From the NCBI GenBank assembly GCA_963715045.1, contig CAVQRC010000014.1, positions 248,001 to 312,000 of the forward strand: 64,000 bases of DNA, written 5' to 3'. The position numbers were made by a program, and so were the translations under genes. The notes beneath the pieces were generated by a model. The model was given only the letters and a program-made list of their open reading frames with translations. It was not told where the DNA came from and searched no databases. The stretch is from CAVQRC01 sp963715045. GTDB taxonomy: Bacteria > Planctomycetota > Planctomycetia > Pirellulales > Lacipirellulaceae. This document shows positions 56,946-64,000 of this stretch, piece after piece (position 1 is the stretch's first letter; each line of letters starts with the position of its first letter).

Positions 56946-57848
56946 CTACCACGCCAGTTCGCCGGGAAGGAATTCGTCGACGAGCTCGTGATAGAAGGGC
57001 AGCAAGGCCTCGACGTCGGGCTCCTGCGAACTCTTGGTGTACAGGTCGTAGCGATTGAACTTCTGGACCCAGGGCAGCATCTCTCGATCTTGATCATTGG
57101 TGAGATGGCCGTAGGCATGCTCTTTGTGCCAAGGATAGAACGAGTGGTAGCGAATGATGTACTGCGCCGGCAGAGGGAGGTAGTCCTTGATGACGCAGTA
57201 GAGATACTCATCGTGCCCCCACGACATGAGTACTTTGTCGAGACCGCAGCCCGGCTCGTAGATTCCGTGTTCGGTCGTGTATCGCGGGTCCGCGGAGTCG
57301 GGATTCTCGGCGAAGAACCGGTGCAGCACGATCGCCTCGGAAAACCGGCAGCCGACCGGAAACGTGTCACCCACGACGGCCCATTGAGGCTCTCCGAACA
57401 GGCACAGCACCTTTCCCAGGTCGTGGATCAAACCCGTCAGGATCAACCACCGCGGATGTCCGTCCTGCCGGATCGCTTCGGCGGTCTGCATCGCGTGCAC
57501 GATCTGCGGCAGTTCGGTGTCGGGGTCGCTCTCGTCGACGATCTTCGTGAGCTCTTCGATCGCTTCCCAGACCGTCATCCGGCAGCGATTCAGGGGGAGG
57601 TATTTCTCCCGCTGGCGGCGGCCGAAGTCGACGGTTTGATAGCGATGGTTGAGGGCATAGAACTCCCGGACGGCCGCATGTTCTTCCCCCTCGTAGTCGC
57701 GATAGGAGTCGGTTTCGCGGTCCTGGGAATAGCGTCGCCGAACGTCGTCGTCCCATTCATCCACGTGACCGAGCGGCCCGGTGGCGGCCGGCTGTGGGAC
57801 GTCGAGGGATGGACCTGAAGGGGCGGACGCACGCGGTTGCTCGGACAT
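56946..57848 (-). CDS. myo-Inositol oxygenase (MIOX)
   Basis: The protein has 300 residues from ATG 57848 (ATG 57884 would add 12). The six diiron ligands of MIOX are all in place: H118 (QIVHAMQTAE), H142 and D143 (GLIHDLGKV), H212 (SWGHDEYLY), H235 (RYHSFYPWH) and D268 (FNRYDLYTKS), with nearly the spacing of the mammalian enzyme. It converts myo-inositol and O2 to D-glucuronate in the cytoplasm. An unconserved N-terminal extension of about 30 residues is Pro/Ala-rich. It is monocistronic; no inositol-uptake or uronate genes are beside it. Confidence 0.93.
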   Translation of the reverse strand: MSEQPRASAPSGPSLDVPQPAATGPLGHVDEWDDDVRRRYSQDRETDSYRDYEGEEHAAVREFYALNHRYQTVDFGRRQREKYLPLNRCRMTVWEAIEELTKIVDESDPDTELPQIVHAMQTAEAIRQDGHPRWLILTGLIHDLGKVLCLFGEPQWAVVGDTFPVGCRFSEAIVLHRFFAENPDSADPRYTTEHGIYEPGCGLDKVLMSWGHDEYLYCVIKDYLPLPAQYIIRYHSFYPWHKEHAYGHLTNDQDREMLPWVQKFNRYDLYTKSSQEPDVEALLPFYHELVDEFLPGELAW

Positions 57849-58052
57849 CGGAAACCCCGCTAAGTAATGCCTGGAAGAGATCATGCCGGGAACACGGGAA
57901 ACCCGCGATCCGGGCCACTATCGTAGAGGTTCGCAGACGCGTTGACCACCGCGGCTGTCGGACGCGGATCCGATCGATTAAGCTGGCTCACAGGGCAAAA
58001 TACAGGGACGACGTCTTCCCAGTGCGTTCGATCCCCCAATCAGAGAGTGGCT

Positions 58053-58910
58053 ATGTCACGGCAGCTAGGGCGAATCGCGATCTCACTGATCGCGTTACTG
58101 GGATCCGGCGGCGTTTGTGTCGCAACCCACCCGGTTCAGATTCACGAATACCGATTCGTGACCGACGAAAGTCAGTTACAGATCCAGGGCGGGTTCGCCG
58201 GCATCGACGCATCTTACCAACTGTTCGGCTCGTTCGGACTCATCGTCGACCCGCATCCCCACCCCAGCCCCGACCCTCAGCAACCCGATTCGACCGTCCC
58301 TGCCTACGAGTTCACGGACGTGGCCGTACGCCTGATGGGACCGCCGCCGTTTGAGGGGGGCTCGCTCGACTCGTTGCTGGACATGAGTGGCTGGATGGGC
58401 CGGCTCGTAAGTCCTGACACGATCCTGTTCCGAGGGACCGACGCCCAGCAATCGCCAGTCCGCGTGGAAGGGAGAATCGGCGACGCCGCGCTCTGGCTGG
58501 AAGGTGGAAACCAACCACCATGCTGCGACCTCTTCCACTGGCGCCTCGACGCAGTCGCCCGCATTATTTCGATCACCGACCTTGATGCCGACTTCAATCG
58601 CGACGGAGTCGTCGACGGCCAGGACTTCATCATCTGGCAGGCAGGGTTCGGCGTCGAGAAAAACGGGACACGTGAAATGGGGGACGCGAACGGCGATGGA
58701 GCGATCAACGGCAGTGATTTTCTCATCTGGCAGGGGCAGTACGACCCGGGGGGCGACGACGACGCGGACCAGGCATCGCTCGTCGCGGCCGTTGTCCCCG
58801 AGCCACCCGGACCTGTAATGAGTCTTTTCGCCTTGCTGGCCTTCGCGGCCGGACGTCCCAACACACGCCGCCGCCCGCCGCTCGAGTTTCCAGCGGACAA
58901 CGCCCGCTGA
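58053..58910 (+). CDS. Secreted dockerin/PEP-CTERM protein
   Basis: The protein has 285 residues; ATG 58053 has GAGAG upstream. Signal peptide LGRIAISLIALLGSGGVCVA, then a beta-rich domain of unknown type (residues 25-170), then two dockerin type I EF-like repeats (DFNRDGVVDGQDFIIWQ and DANGDGAINGSDFLIWQ), and a C-terminal VPEPPGPVMSLFALLAFAAG sorting-like signal. The dockerin pair should bind calcium and probably a cohesin-like partner, placing the protein in a surface complex. Confidence 0.85.
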   Translation: MSRQLGRIAISLIALLGSGGVCVATHPVQIHEYRFVTDESQLQIQGGFAGIDASYQLFGSFGLIVDPHPHPSPDPQQPDSTVPAYEFTDVAVRLMGPPPFEGGSLDSLLDMSGWMGRLVSPDTILFRGTDAQQSPVRVEGRIGDAALWLEGGNQPPCCDLFHWRLDAVARIISITDLDADFNRDGVVDGQDFIIWQAGFGVEKNGTREMGDANGDGAINGSDFLIWQGQYDPGGDDDADQASLVAAVVPEPPGPVMSLFALLAFAAGRPNTRRRPPLEFPADNAR

Positions 58911-58962
58911 TCTGAACAGCGACGTTGGCCGAACGTCCCTCGGCGGCGCAGTTTGGTATGCT

Positions 58963-60030
58963 ATGGGCACGCCGAATCGTGCTCAGGCAATTCGAGGTCC
59001 CAACAACCCTTGGGCATTACCCATGCTGATCCCTCAATCGCGCAGATTCCGCCCTCGATCCGCCAGCAGCTGGCGAGTCGCCTTTACGCTTGTCGAACTT
59101 CTTGTCGTGATAGCCATCATCGGGATCCTCGTGGCCCTGCTGCTGCCCGCGGTGCAGTCGGCCCGTGAAGCTGCCCGGCTGTCGCAATGCAAGAATAATC
59201 TCAAGCAGATTGGCCTCGGGGTGATGAATCATCACGATACACACGGACACTTCTCGCACGGCGTTTATAACTTCATCGACAGTACGGGCAACACTCCGCC
59301 GCCCTACAACAACACCCAGGATCGCCGCTGCTGGTTCCACAACACGCTGCCGTTCGTCGAGGAGGGACCGCTCTACGATCGCTTCGATGCCTACATGGAA
59401 CGCGGAGGAAGTGCCCTGGGATTCCCCGACATGCAGACGATCGTGCCGGTGTTCATGTGCCCCGCCGATCCGCTGGGGCCGAAACTGCATACCTACTGGG
59501 GAGGGTTTGACACGCCCGACCAGGGCTTTTCCGGCAACTATGTCGCCTGTACGGGCAACGATTACTTCAATCCGCGGGTGGTTAACGGCGAGACCGGGCA
59601 GCCGGAACGCAACAGCAGCTTGCTCAACGGCATCTTCTTCGCGATCTCGGAGGTCAATTACGGACAGATCGAGGACGGTTCGTCGCACACCGCGGCCGTG
59701 AGCGAGTTGATTCTCTCGGAAGACACCGACTCGCACGACATCCGCGGCCGGTATTACAACCCGGCCCACGGGGGCGTCTTCTTCAGCACCCGCGTGACAC
59801 CCAACACGCTCGTTCCCGATCGATTCAACTGGTGTGCCAACAACCCCGTGCCACAAGCTCCGTGCGTGTGGTCTGGAGCGAACATGTTTGTCTCCGCCCG
59901 CAGTTACCATATCGGCGGAGTGAATGTCACGATGGCGGACGGTTCCGTGCACTTCGTGAGCAACGACGTTGACGCGGCCGTCTACAGCGCGGCAGGAAGC
60001 CGCAATGGTGGCGAGTCCGAGAATCTCTGA
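58963..60030 (+). CDS. DUF1559 prepilin-like protein
   Basis: The protein has 355 residues from ATG 58963; ATG 59023 is a possible later start. The N-terminal FTLVELLVVIAIIGILVALL is followed by LLPAVQSAREAARLSQCKNN and the DUF1559 domain. The C-terminus carries HIGGVNVTMADGSVHFVSND. It is exported and cleaved by prepilin peptidase. No lipoprotein gene overlaps its end, but the lipoprotein at 60102 follows after a C2 repeat. Confidence 0.9.
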   Translation: MGTPNRAQAIRGPNNPWALPMLIPQSRRFRPRSASSWRVAFTLVELLVVIAIIGILVALLLPAVQSAREAARLSQCKNNLKQIGLGVMNHHDTHGHFSHGVYNFIDSTGNTPPPYNNTQDRRCWFHNTLPFVEEGPLYDRFDAYMERGGSALGFPDMQTIVPVFMCPADPLGPKLHTYWGGFDTPDQGFSGNYVACTGNDYFNPRVVNGETGQPERNSSLLNGIFFAISEVNYGQIEDGSSHTAAVSELILSEDTDSHDIRGRYYNPAHGGVFFSTRVTPNTLVPDRFNWCANNPVPQAPCVWSGANMFVSARSYHIGGVNVTMADGSVHFVSNDVDAAVYSAAGSRNGGESENL

Positions 60031-60052
60031 TCGGGGCGACATGATTTCATGA

Positions 60053-60129
60053 GAGCGCCTTTTAGAACCCGATTTCAGGCCTCCCACGGCCGGAAAACAA
60101 GGTGGCAATGACACGTTTTGCAACGGCTT
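60053..60129 (-). repeat. Dispersed repeat, family C2 (copy 2), overlapping a gene start
   Basis: It is the reverse complement of the 12541-12614 copy: GAGCGCCTTTTAGAACCC, CAGGCCTCCCACGGCCGG and ACACGTTTTGCAACGGCTT. The start codon and first seven codons of the lipoprotein gene (from 60108) lie within it. Confidence 0.8.
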
Positions 60130-60587
60130 CGAGTACCTTCAGGCTTCGCTGGCAAACTGCACCAGCCGTGTTCGTGACGCTGATTGTGGCGTTGCTGTTC
60201 GGCTGCAACCGGGACGGGAAGGTAGCCGTCTCGGGCACGATCACGTTCGAAGGCGAGCCGATCGCGACAGGGCATATCATCTTTACGCCGGTCGATCCGT
60301 CGATTGGTCCGGACGCCGACAAGATCGTCGATGGCCGATTCAGCTTTCGTGCTTCGCCCGGCGAGAAACGAGTCGAGGTTTTTGCCGACCGCCCCGTCGG
60401 TGAACCCGACCCGGTCATGAAGTTGCAGCGGAAAGAGCAATACATTCCCACGCGTTACAACGAGGAAACCGAGCTGGTGGCCCAGGTGAGCGACAGCGGC
60501 GGCAACGAGTTCGCTTTCGAGCTCGTCGCCAAGGCAGGCGATCGCAAGGCGGGCGATCTCGGGAGCGTGGGAAATGCGGCACCCTGA
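60108..60587 (+). CDS. Small lipoprotein, carboxypeptidase-regulatory-like
   Basis: The protein has 159 residues from ATG 60108 (ATG 60102 is in the same frame). Lipobox ALLFGC near residue 30, then a beta-sandwich (VSGTITFEGEPIATGHIIFTP...SFRASPGEKRVEVF). It is the usual DUF1559 partner type. The N-region before the signal is encoded by a C2 repeat and is probably recently acquired. It overlaps nothing, but the next DUF1559 gene starts 14 bp after its stop. Confidence 0.85.
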   Translation: MTRFATASSTFRLRWQTAPAVFVTLIVALLFGCNRDGKVAVSGTITFEGEPIATGHIIFTPVDPSIGPDADKIVDGRFSFRASPGEKRVEVFADRPVGEPDPVMKLQRKEQYIPTRYNEETELVAQVSDSGGNEFAFELVAKAGDRKAGDLGSVGNAAP

Positions 60588-60600
60588 GCGAGTGGAATCG

Positions 60601-61542
60601 ATGGCGAACACCCAAGCCACGTTGAGCGGGCCACGAGGACGGCAGGCCTTCACCCTCGTCGAACTGCTCGTGGTGATCGCGATCATCGGCGTGCTGGTCG
60701 CGTTATTGCTGCCGGCCGTCCAGGCGGCCCGGGCGGCTGCCAGGCGGATGACGATCACCAACGACATCAAGCAGATCGTGCTCGCCACTCACCAGTTTCA
60801 CGATACTTTTCAGTACCTCCCGCCTGCGCAGGGTTCCCACACCGATGAAGGGCTGTGGGGGCCGGTGCATTTTCATTTGCTACCCTACATCGAAGAGCAG
60901 CGGATCCTCGATCTGGCGATGGCCGATCTGGGACCGACCTCGAACCGTCATGCGTGGGATGCGAACAACGCCTACGCGAACGGAATCGAAGTCTTCATCA
61001 GCCCTGACGACCCGAGCGTTGAACTCACTGGACGCTACGATTTCGGTGGTGCGATGTGGGGTCAGACGTCGTACGCCTACAACTTCCAAGTGTTCGGGAA
61101 TCGCACGCAGAATTCGCCCGACTTCGGCTGGACGACGACCAACCGCCCCGAGTACTGGTTTGGTCAGGTGAAGCTCGGTACCAGCCATATCCCGGACGGC
61201 ACGAGCCGCACGGTCATGTTCGCCGAAAAGTTCGCCCACAACGGACCATGGCAGGGAACCAACGACGGCAGTAGCCTGTGGGCCTGTCCCTGGGACCCCC
61301 GCCGTCCCGGTTTCGCGATCAATGGCTATCCCAACGCGACCGGTCCCGGCTCCAAGTTTCAGGGCCCGCCGCACGAACTGGCCAGTCCTTACACGGCCGC
61401 GGCTCCCCGCACCCAGGGCATCCTCGTTGGGCTCTGCGACGGCAGTGGACGTTTTATCGGAGCCGATATCGATCCCGACGTGTGGTGGTACGCGGTCGAC
61501 GCGGCTGACGGCCAGTCGCCTGCCGAGGGAGGTTGGCAGTGA
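60601..61542 (+). CDS. DUF1559 prepilin-like protein
   Basis: The protein has 313 residues; ATG 60601 is preferred over ATG 60574, which would overlap the lipoprotein gene. N-terminal AFTLVELLVVIAIIGVLVAL, LLPAVQAARAAARR, and a C-terminal ILVGLCDGSGRFIGADID. It is shorter than the other two and lacks the usual CxxNL segment after the helix (TITNDIKQIVLATH). It is coupled by a GTGA overlap to the next lipoprotein gene. Confidence 0.9.
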   Translation: MANTQATLSGPRGRQAFTLVELLVVIAIIGVLVALLLPAVQAARAAARRMTITNDIKQIVLATHQFHDTFQYLPPAQGSHTDEGLWGPVHFHLLPYIEEQRILDLAMADLGPTSNRHAWDANNAYANGIEVFISPDDPSVELTGRYDFGGAMWGQTSYAYNFQVFGNRTQNSPDFGWTTTNRPEYWFGQVKLGTSHIPDGTSRTVMFAEKFAHNGPWQGTNDGSSLWACPWDPRRPGFAINGYPNATGPGSKFQGPPHELASPYTAAAPRTQGILVGLCDGSGRFIGADIDPDVWWYAVDAADGQSPAEGGWQ

Positions 61543-62033
61543 TCGACCTAAGCGCGTCGCAGCATCAACGGGCCAGTGCCAGCAGGAAGCCGAGGCTGAC
61601 GCACAATCGGAAGCTCAGCCTGGCTGTAACTCTGGCCATGACGTCTTTGGTCGTCTGCGGCTGCCAGCCCGACATCGCGACGGTGAGTGGCACCGTGACT
61701 TATCGCGACGAGCCGATACCGGTCGGCAACGTGACCTTCTTTGCCGCCGACAATCGCGTCGTGTTCATTCCGATCAACGAAGACGGTACGTATTTTCTTG
61801 ATCGCGTGCCCGTGGGAGAGGTCCAGATCACGGTCGAAACGCCCAGCGTGCAACTGCCGGGGCCGGGCGAGCCCCCCATCCCCGCGAGCCTGATGACGCC
61901 CGCCTACAAGTACCCCAACGTCAGGATCCCCGCACACTACAAGGATCGCCGTACCTCGGGATTGCGGCTGGATGTCCGCCCCGGCGAACAGACGTTCGAC
62001 ATTCGGCTCGAAGACGCGGACGAATCGCCTTAG
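61539..62033 (+). CDS. Small lipoprotein, carboxypeptidase-regulatory-like
   Basis: The protein has 164 residues. GTG 61539 overlaps the preceding TGA (GTGA 61539-61542) and has GGAGG nine bases upstream. Lipobox VVCGC near residue 40, then VSGTVTYRDEPIPVGNVTFF and GTYFLDRVPVGEVQITVE. Forms an operon with 60108 and 60601. Its stop TAG is immediately followed by a C1 repeat. Confidence 0.87.
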   Translation: MIDLSASQHQRASASRKPRLTHNRKLSLAVTLAMTSLVVCGCQPDIATVSGTVTYRDEPIPVGNVTFFAADNRVVFIPINEDGTYFLDRVPVGEVQITVETPSVQLPGPGEPPIPASLMTPAYKYPNVRIPAHYKDRRTSGLRLDVRPGEQTFDIRLEDADESP

Positions 62034-62143
62034 TACCTATCCCAGAACTTCGTGAACGCATCCCATGGCCGGGAGATTCGATTGCTGAAACCAGTTTCTG
62101 GATCGGCACTTGGAACACGTTCGGCGAGGTCTTGGGAAAGGGA
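62034..62143 (-). repeat. Dispersed repeat, family C1 (copy 5 plus a partial copy)
   Basis: It begins right after the stop TAG with TACCTATCCCAGAACTTCG, continues with GCATCCCATGGCCGGGAGATTC and CAGTTTCTGGATCGGC, then a second partial unit GAACACGTTCGGCGAGGTC. It separates the convergent lipoprotein and HI0933-type genes. Confidence 0.75.
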
Positions 62144-62144
62144 C

Positions 62145-63390
62145 TCAGGCACGCATCGCTTCGGCGGCGAGCCAACCGGTGCTGAAGGCGGCCTGGAAGT
62201 TATAGCCGCCGATCGGGCCGTCCAGGTCGAGGATCTCACCGGCGAAGTACAGACCCGGCACAAGCTTGCTATGCATCGTGCGGGAGTCGATGTCCTTCAG
62301 GTCCACTCCACCGGCGGTGACCTCGGCCTTCTTGAAACCGAGTGTTCCGCTGATCGGAATCGACTGTCGCTTGAGCGATGTCAACAGGGCCCGGCGTTCC
62401 GGCCTGGCCAGTTCGGCGACGCGACGGTCAGCGGACACACCGGCTTCGCCGGCCAGGGCCAGGGCCAGGCGGCGCGGCAGCCATTCGGCCAGGACACCAC
62501 CGATATTCCGTTTGCCGTCCGTGGCGAGTTGGAGAGAGAGTTGTTGCTCGTCGAGATCGGGGAGGAAGTCGCAGGTTGCCCGCCAGTCACCGGCGGCCGG
62601 GCTTTCGGTGACGACACGACTGACATCCATCGCAACCGGGCCGGAGAGGCCGAAGTGAGTGAACAGCAACGAACCGCGTCGCCGTACGCGGGCTTTTTCT
62701 TTTCCGGGTGCGACTTGCAATGACGCATCCGGCACCGTGATGCCCTGCAATTCGCGGACCCAGCGGGCCTCGCTGGTGAGCGGTACGAGCGCGGGGCGCG
62801 GCGGCACGATCCGATGTCCCAGCCGCCGGGCCCAGGCATAGCCGTCGCCGGTGGTCCCACAGTCCGGATAAGACTGTCCTCCCGTGGTGATCAGGACCCG
62901 CCGGGCGATCAGAGTTCGGTTTGCCGAGTCGACTTCAAACTGTTCCCCGACGCGGCGAATGCCGGTTACCGGTTCCTGAAGGGACTGCGCTGCCCCCGCC
63001 CGGTGGAGCATGGCCAGCAACGCCCGCTGCACGTCGAGTGCTCGGTCGCTCTTGGGAAACACCTTACCGGTCGCTTCAACCTTGGTGGCAACTCCCTCTG
63101 CTTCGAACAGGGCGATCGAGGTCCTCGGGACCGAGCGCTGCCAGGGCCGAATGCAGGAAGCGGCCCTGCTTGCCGAACGCGTCGACAATGCCGCGGCGAT
63201 CGGTGGCATGGGTGAGATTGCACCGCGTCCCGCCCGACATCAGGATCTTGACGCCCGGCTTGCGATTTTTCTCGAGCAGCAAGACACGCAGGCCCAGTTG
63301 TGCGGCCCGGCAAGCGGCAAGCAGGCCGGCCGCCCCCGCACCTATCACGACGAGATCCCAGCTCGCGATCGCTGTTGAGTTCGGTGTCAA
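62145..63390 (-). CDS. HI0933/YhiN-type FAD-binding oxidoreductase, frameshifted
   Basis: The merged gene encodes about 415 residues. N-terminal LVVIGAGAAGLLAACRAAQLG (FAD), MSGGTRCNLTHA (family signature), then after a frame change near 63125 GKVFPKSDRALDVQRAL, TTGGQSYPDCGTTGDGYAWA, LLFTHFGLSGPVAMDVSR, TAGGVDLKDIDSRTMHSK, GLYFAGEILDLDGPIGGYN. The family is annotated aminoacetone oxidase-like; its reaction is uncertain. TTG 63390 follows GGTGG; an upstream start is not excluded. It begins 13 bp after the peroxiredoxin-like gene's stop, so they may be one operon. Confidence 0.87.
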
Positions 63391-63403
63391 TCGACCACCA
63401 GTT

Positions 63404-64000
63404 CTAGTTCAGCTTCTGGACGGCTTCGATCAATTCTTCAGGCGTATGCCGCTGGATGTAGCCGTCCCGGATCAGCTTCGCGTAGACCGTCTGCTGTTGG
63501 TCGATCAACAGCGTCGCCGGATGCGGGTAACCCTTCTGGTTGTGAAGCTGGTAGGCGTGAATCACCACGCTGTCGGGGTCGGACAGCAACGGGAACGTAA
63601 TGCCGGCACCGTCTGCGAACTCTTTGAGGGTCTCGACCGAGTCGTAGCTCACGCCCACAACCTGCACCCCGGCGGTTTCGAGGTCTGGCAGACTTTGTTG
63701 CAACTGAACCAGTTGCCGCTTACAGATCGGTCACCAGTCGGCCGAACGATAGAAGACCAGGGCGACCGGCCCCTGCTTGAGTAATTCGGTGAGGGTTCGC
63801 GAGTTTCCCTCCTGGTCGCTCAGTTCGAACGGCGGTGCCGACTCGCCGATCGCGATGCCGGGAGTTTCGCCGGAAGATGCTGCCGATTCGGCGGGCGAAC
63901 TGGTTTCAGCCACAGGGTCATCGCTGGTTGGAGCCGAACCTGACGTACGTGCAGCAGGGCGGGAAGTCCCGGTGGCAGATGCCGCGGGCGAAGCAGTTTC
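63404..64000 (-). CDS. Peroxiredoxin-like (AhpC/TSA) selenoprotein, 5'-partial
   Basis: The open frame continues off the right edge with an Ala/Ser/Thr/Pro-rich linker, suggesting an exported or anchored protein. From about 63850 it is redoxin: IGESAPPFELSDQEGNSRTL, VALVFYRSADW, then TGA (63731-63733), then PICKRQLVQLQQSLPDLET, VVGVSYDSVETLKEFADGAG, FPLLSDPDSVVIHAYQL, ATLLIDQQQTVYAKL to TAG 63404. The two halves are in the same frame, separated only by the TGA, which sits where homologues have the peroxidatic Cys (ADWCPxCK); a resolving-type Cys remains (U-P-I-C). A SECIS-like hairpin follows at the right distance. It probably reduces peroxides with an unknown thiol donor. Treating this as two ORFs would be wrong. 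Confidence 0.85.
63700..63716 (-). promoter_or_regulatory. Candidate bacterial SECIS hairpin
   Basis: On the mRNA strand, 14 nt after the UGA comes GCAACUG-GUU-CAGUUGC: a perfect 7-bp stem. The loop begins 21 nt after the UGA, inside the 16-37 nt window known for bacterial SECIS elements, and GGU at the loop top recalls the GGUC apical loop of E. coli fdhF, which binds SelB. It should direct selenocysteine insertion. Confidence 0.8.

Noticed and set aside
63731..63733. TGA as a plain nonsense mutation or two separate genes
   Set aside because: Both halves are in frame and essential to one fold, the TGA sits at the catalytic Cys, and a SECIS-like hairpin follows at the correct distance.
1..64000. 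tRNA, rRNA and transposase genes
   Set aside because: Reading the intergenic regions I found no cloverleaf-like segment with a T-loop GGTTCRA pattern, no rRNA stretch, and no transposase or integrase motif; a tRNAscan/Infernal run would be needed to be certain.

Overview
The window is chromosomal DNA of a planctomycete, probably a member of the Pirellulales; the order is inferred, the phylum is well supported. The evidence is a high-GC backbone carrying protein families almost confined to this phylum: a PVC-type membrane dehydrogenase with a C-terminal haem domain, two PSD1 (DUF1549/DUF1553) + DUF1501 gene pairs, three DUF1559 prepilin-like proteins with partner lipoproteins, a DUF1080 protein, three sulfatases plus a PhoD-like phosphatase, and PEP-CTERM/dockerin secreted proteins. 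I see no rRNA, tRNA, CRISPR array, phage or transposase gene.

Layout. 1-3.3 kb: end of a secreted haem-domain dehydrogenase. 3.3-4.9 kb: non-coding, rich in inverted repeats. 4.9-8.3 kb: divergent CrtI/retinol-saturase-like oxidoreductase and membrane fatty-acid desaturase. 8.2-10.8 kb: hemG plus a NirJ/AhbD-like radical SAM/SPASM gene. 11.3-14.6 kb: conserved unknown protein, ACT-domain protein, small unknown protein, PfkB sugar kinase. 15.4-18.2 kb: Tat-exported metallophosphoesterase coupled to a membrane-anchored glycerophosphodiesterase. 18.3-23.3 kb: zinc alcohol dehydrogenase, exported Gfo/Idh/MocA oxidoreductase, M28 peptidase, MetE-C-like methyltransferase. 23.4-40 kb: exported catabolic block (DUF1501, PSD1, sulfatase-SGNH fusion, sulfatase, PhoD-like phosphatase, DUF1080, second PSD1-DUF1501 pair). 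40-47 kb: DUF1559/lipoprotein pair, PPK2, RND efflux operon. 47.5-56.9 kb: secreted unknowns, TolB-like propeller, PEP-CTERM alpha/beta hydrolase, third sulfatase, STAS protein, ceramidase-like hydrolase. 56.9-62 kb: myo-inositol oxygenase, dockerin/PEP-CTERM protein, two more DUF1559 genes with lipoproteins. 62.1-64 kb: HI0933-type flavoprotein and, at the right edge, a peroxiredoxin-like gene.

The most striking signal is in that last gene. A single in-frame TGA replaces the first cysteine of the redox motif (ADW-U-PIC) and is followed, at bacterial-SECIS distance, by a perfect 7-bp hairpin whose loop contains GGU. I read it as a selenoprotein.

Two other window-wide features matter. (i) About 20 single-base frameshifts interrupt otherwise well-conserved genes; most are probably uncorrected assembly indels, and I give merged gene coordinates. 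(ii) At least six dispersed repeat families occupy intergenic space. Some supply stop codons to both convergent neighbours (41.5 and 50.6-50.9 kb), one supplies the start of a lipoprotein gene (60.1 kb), and one forms a three-unit terminator array (34.2-34.8 kb).
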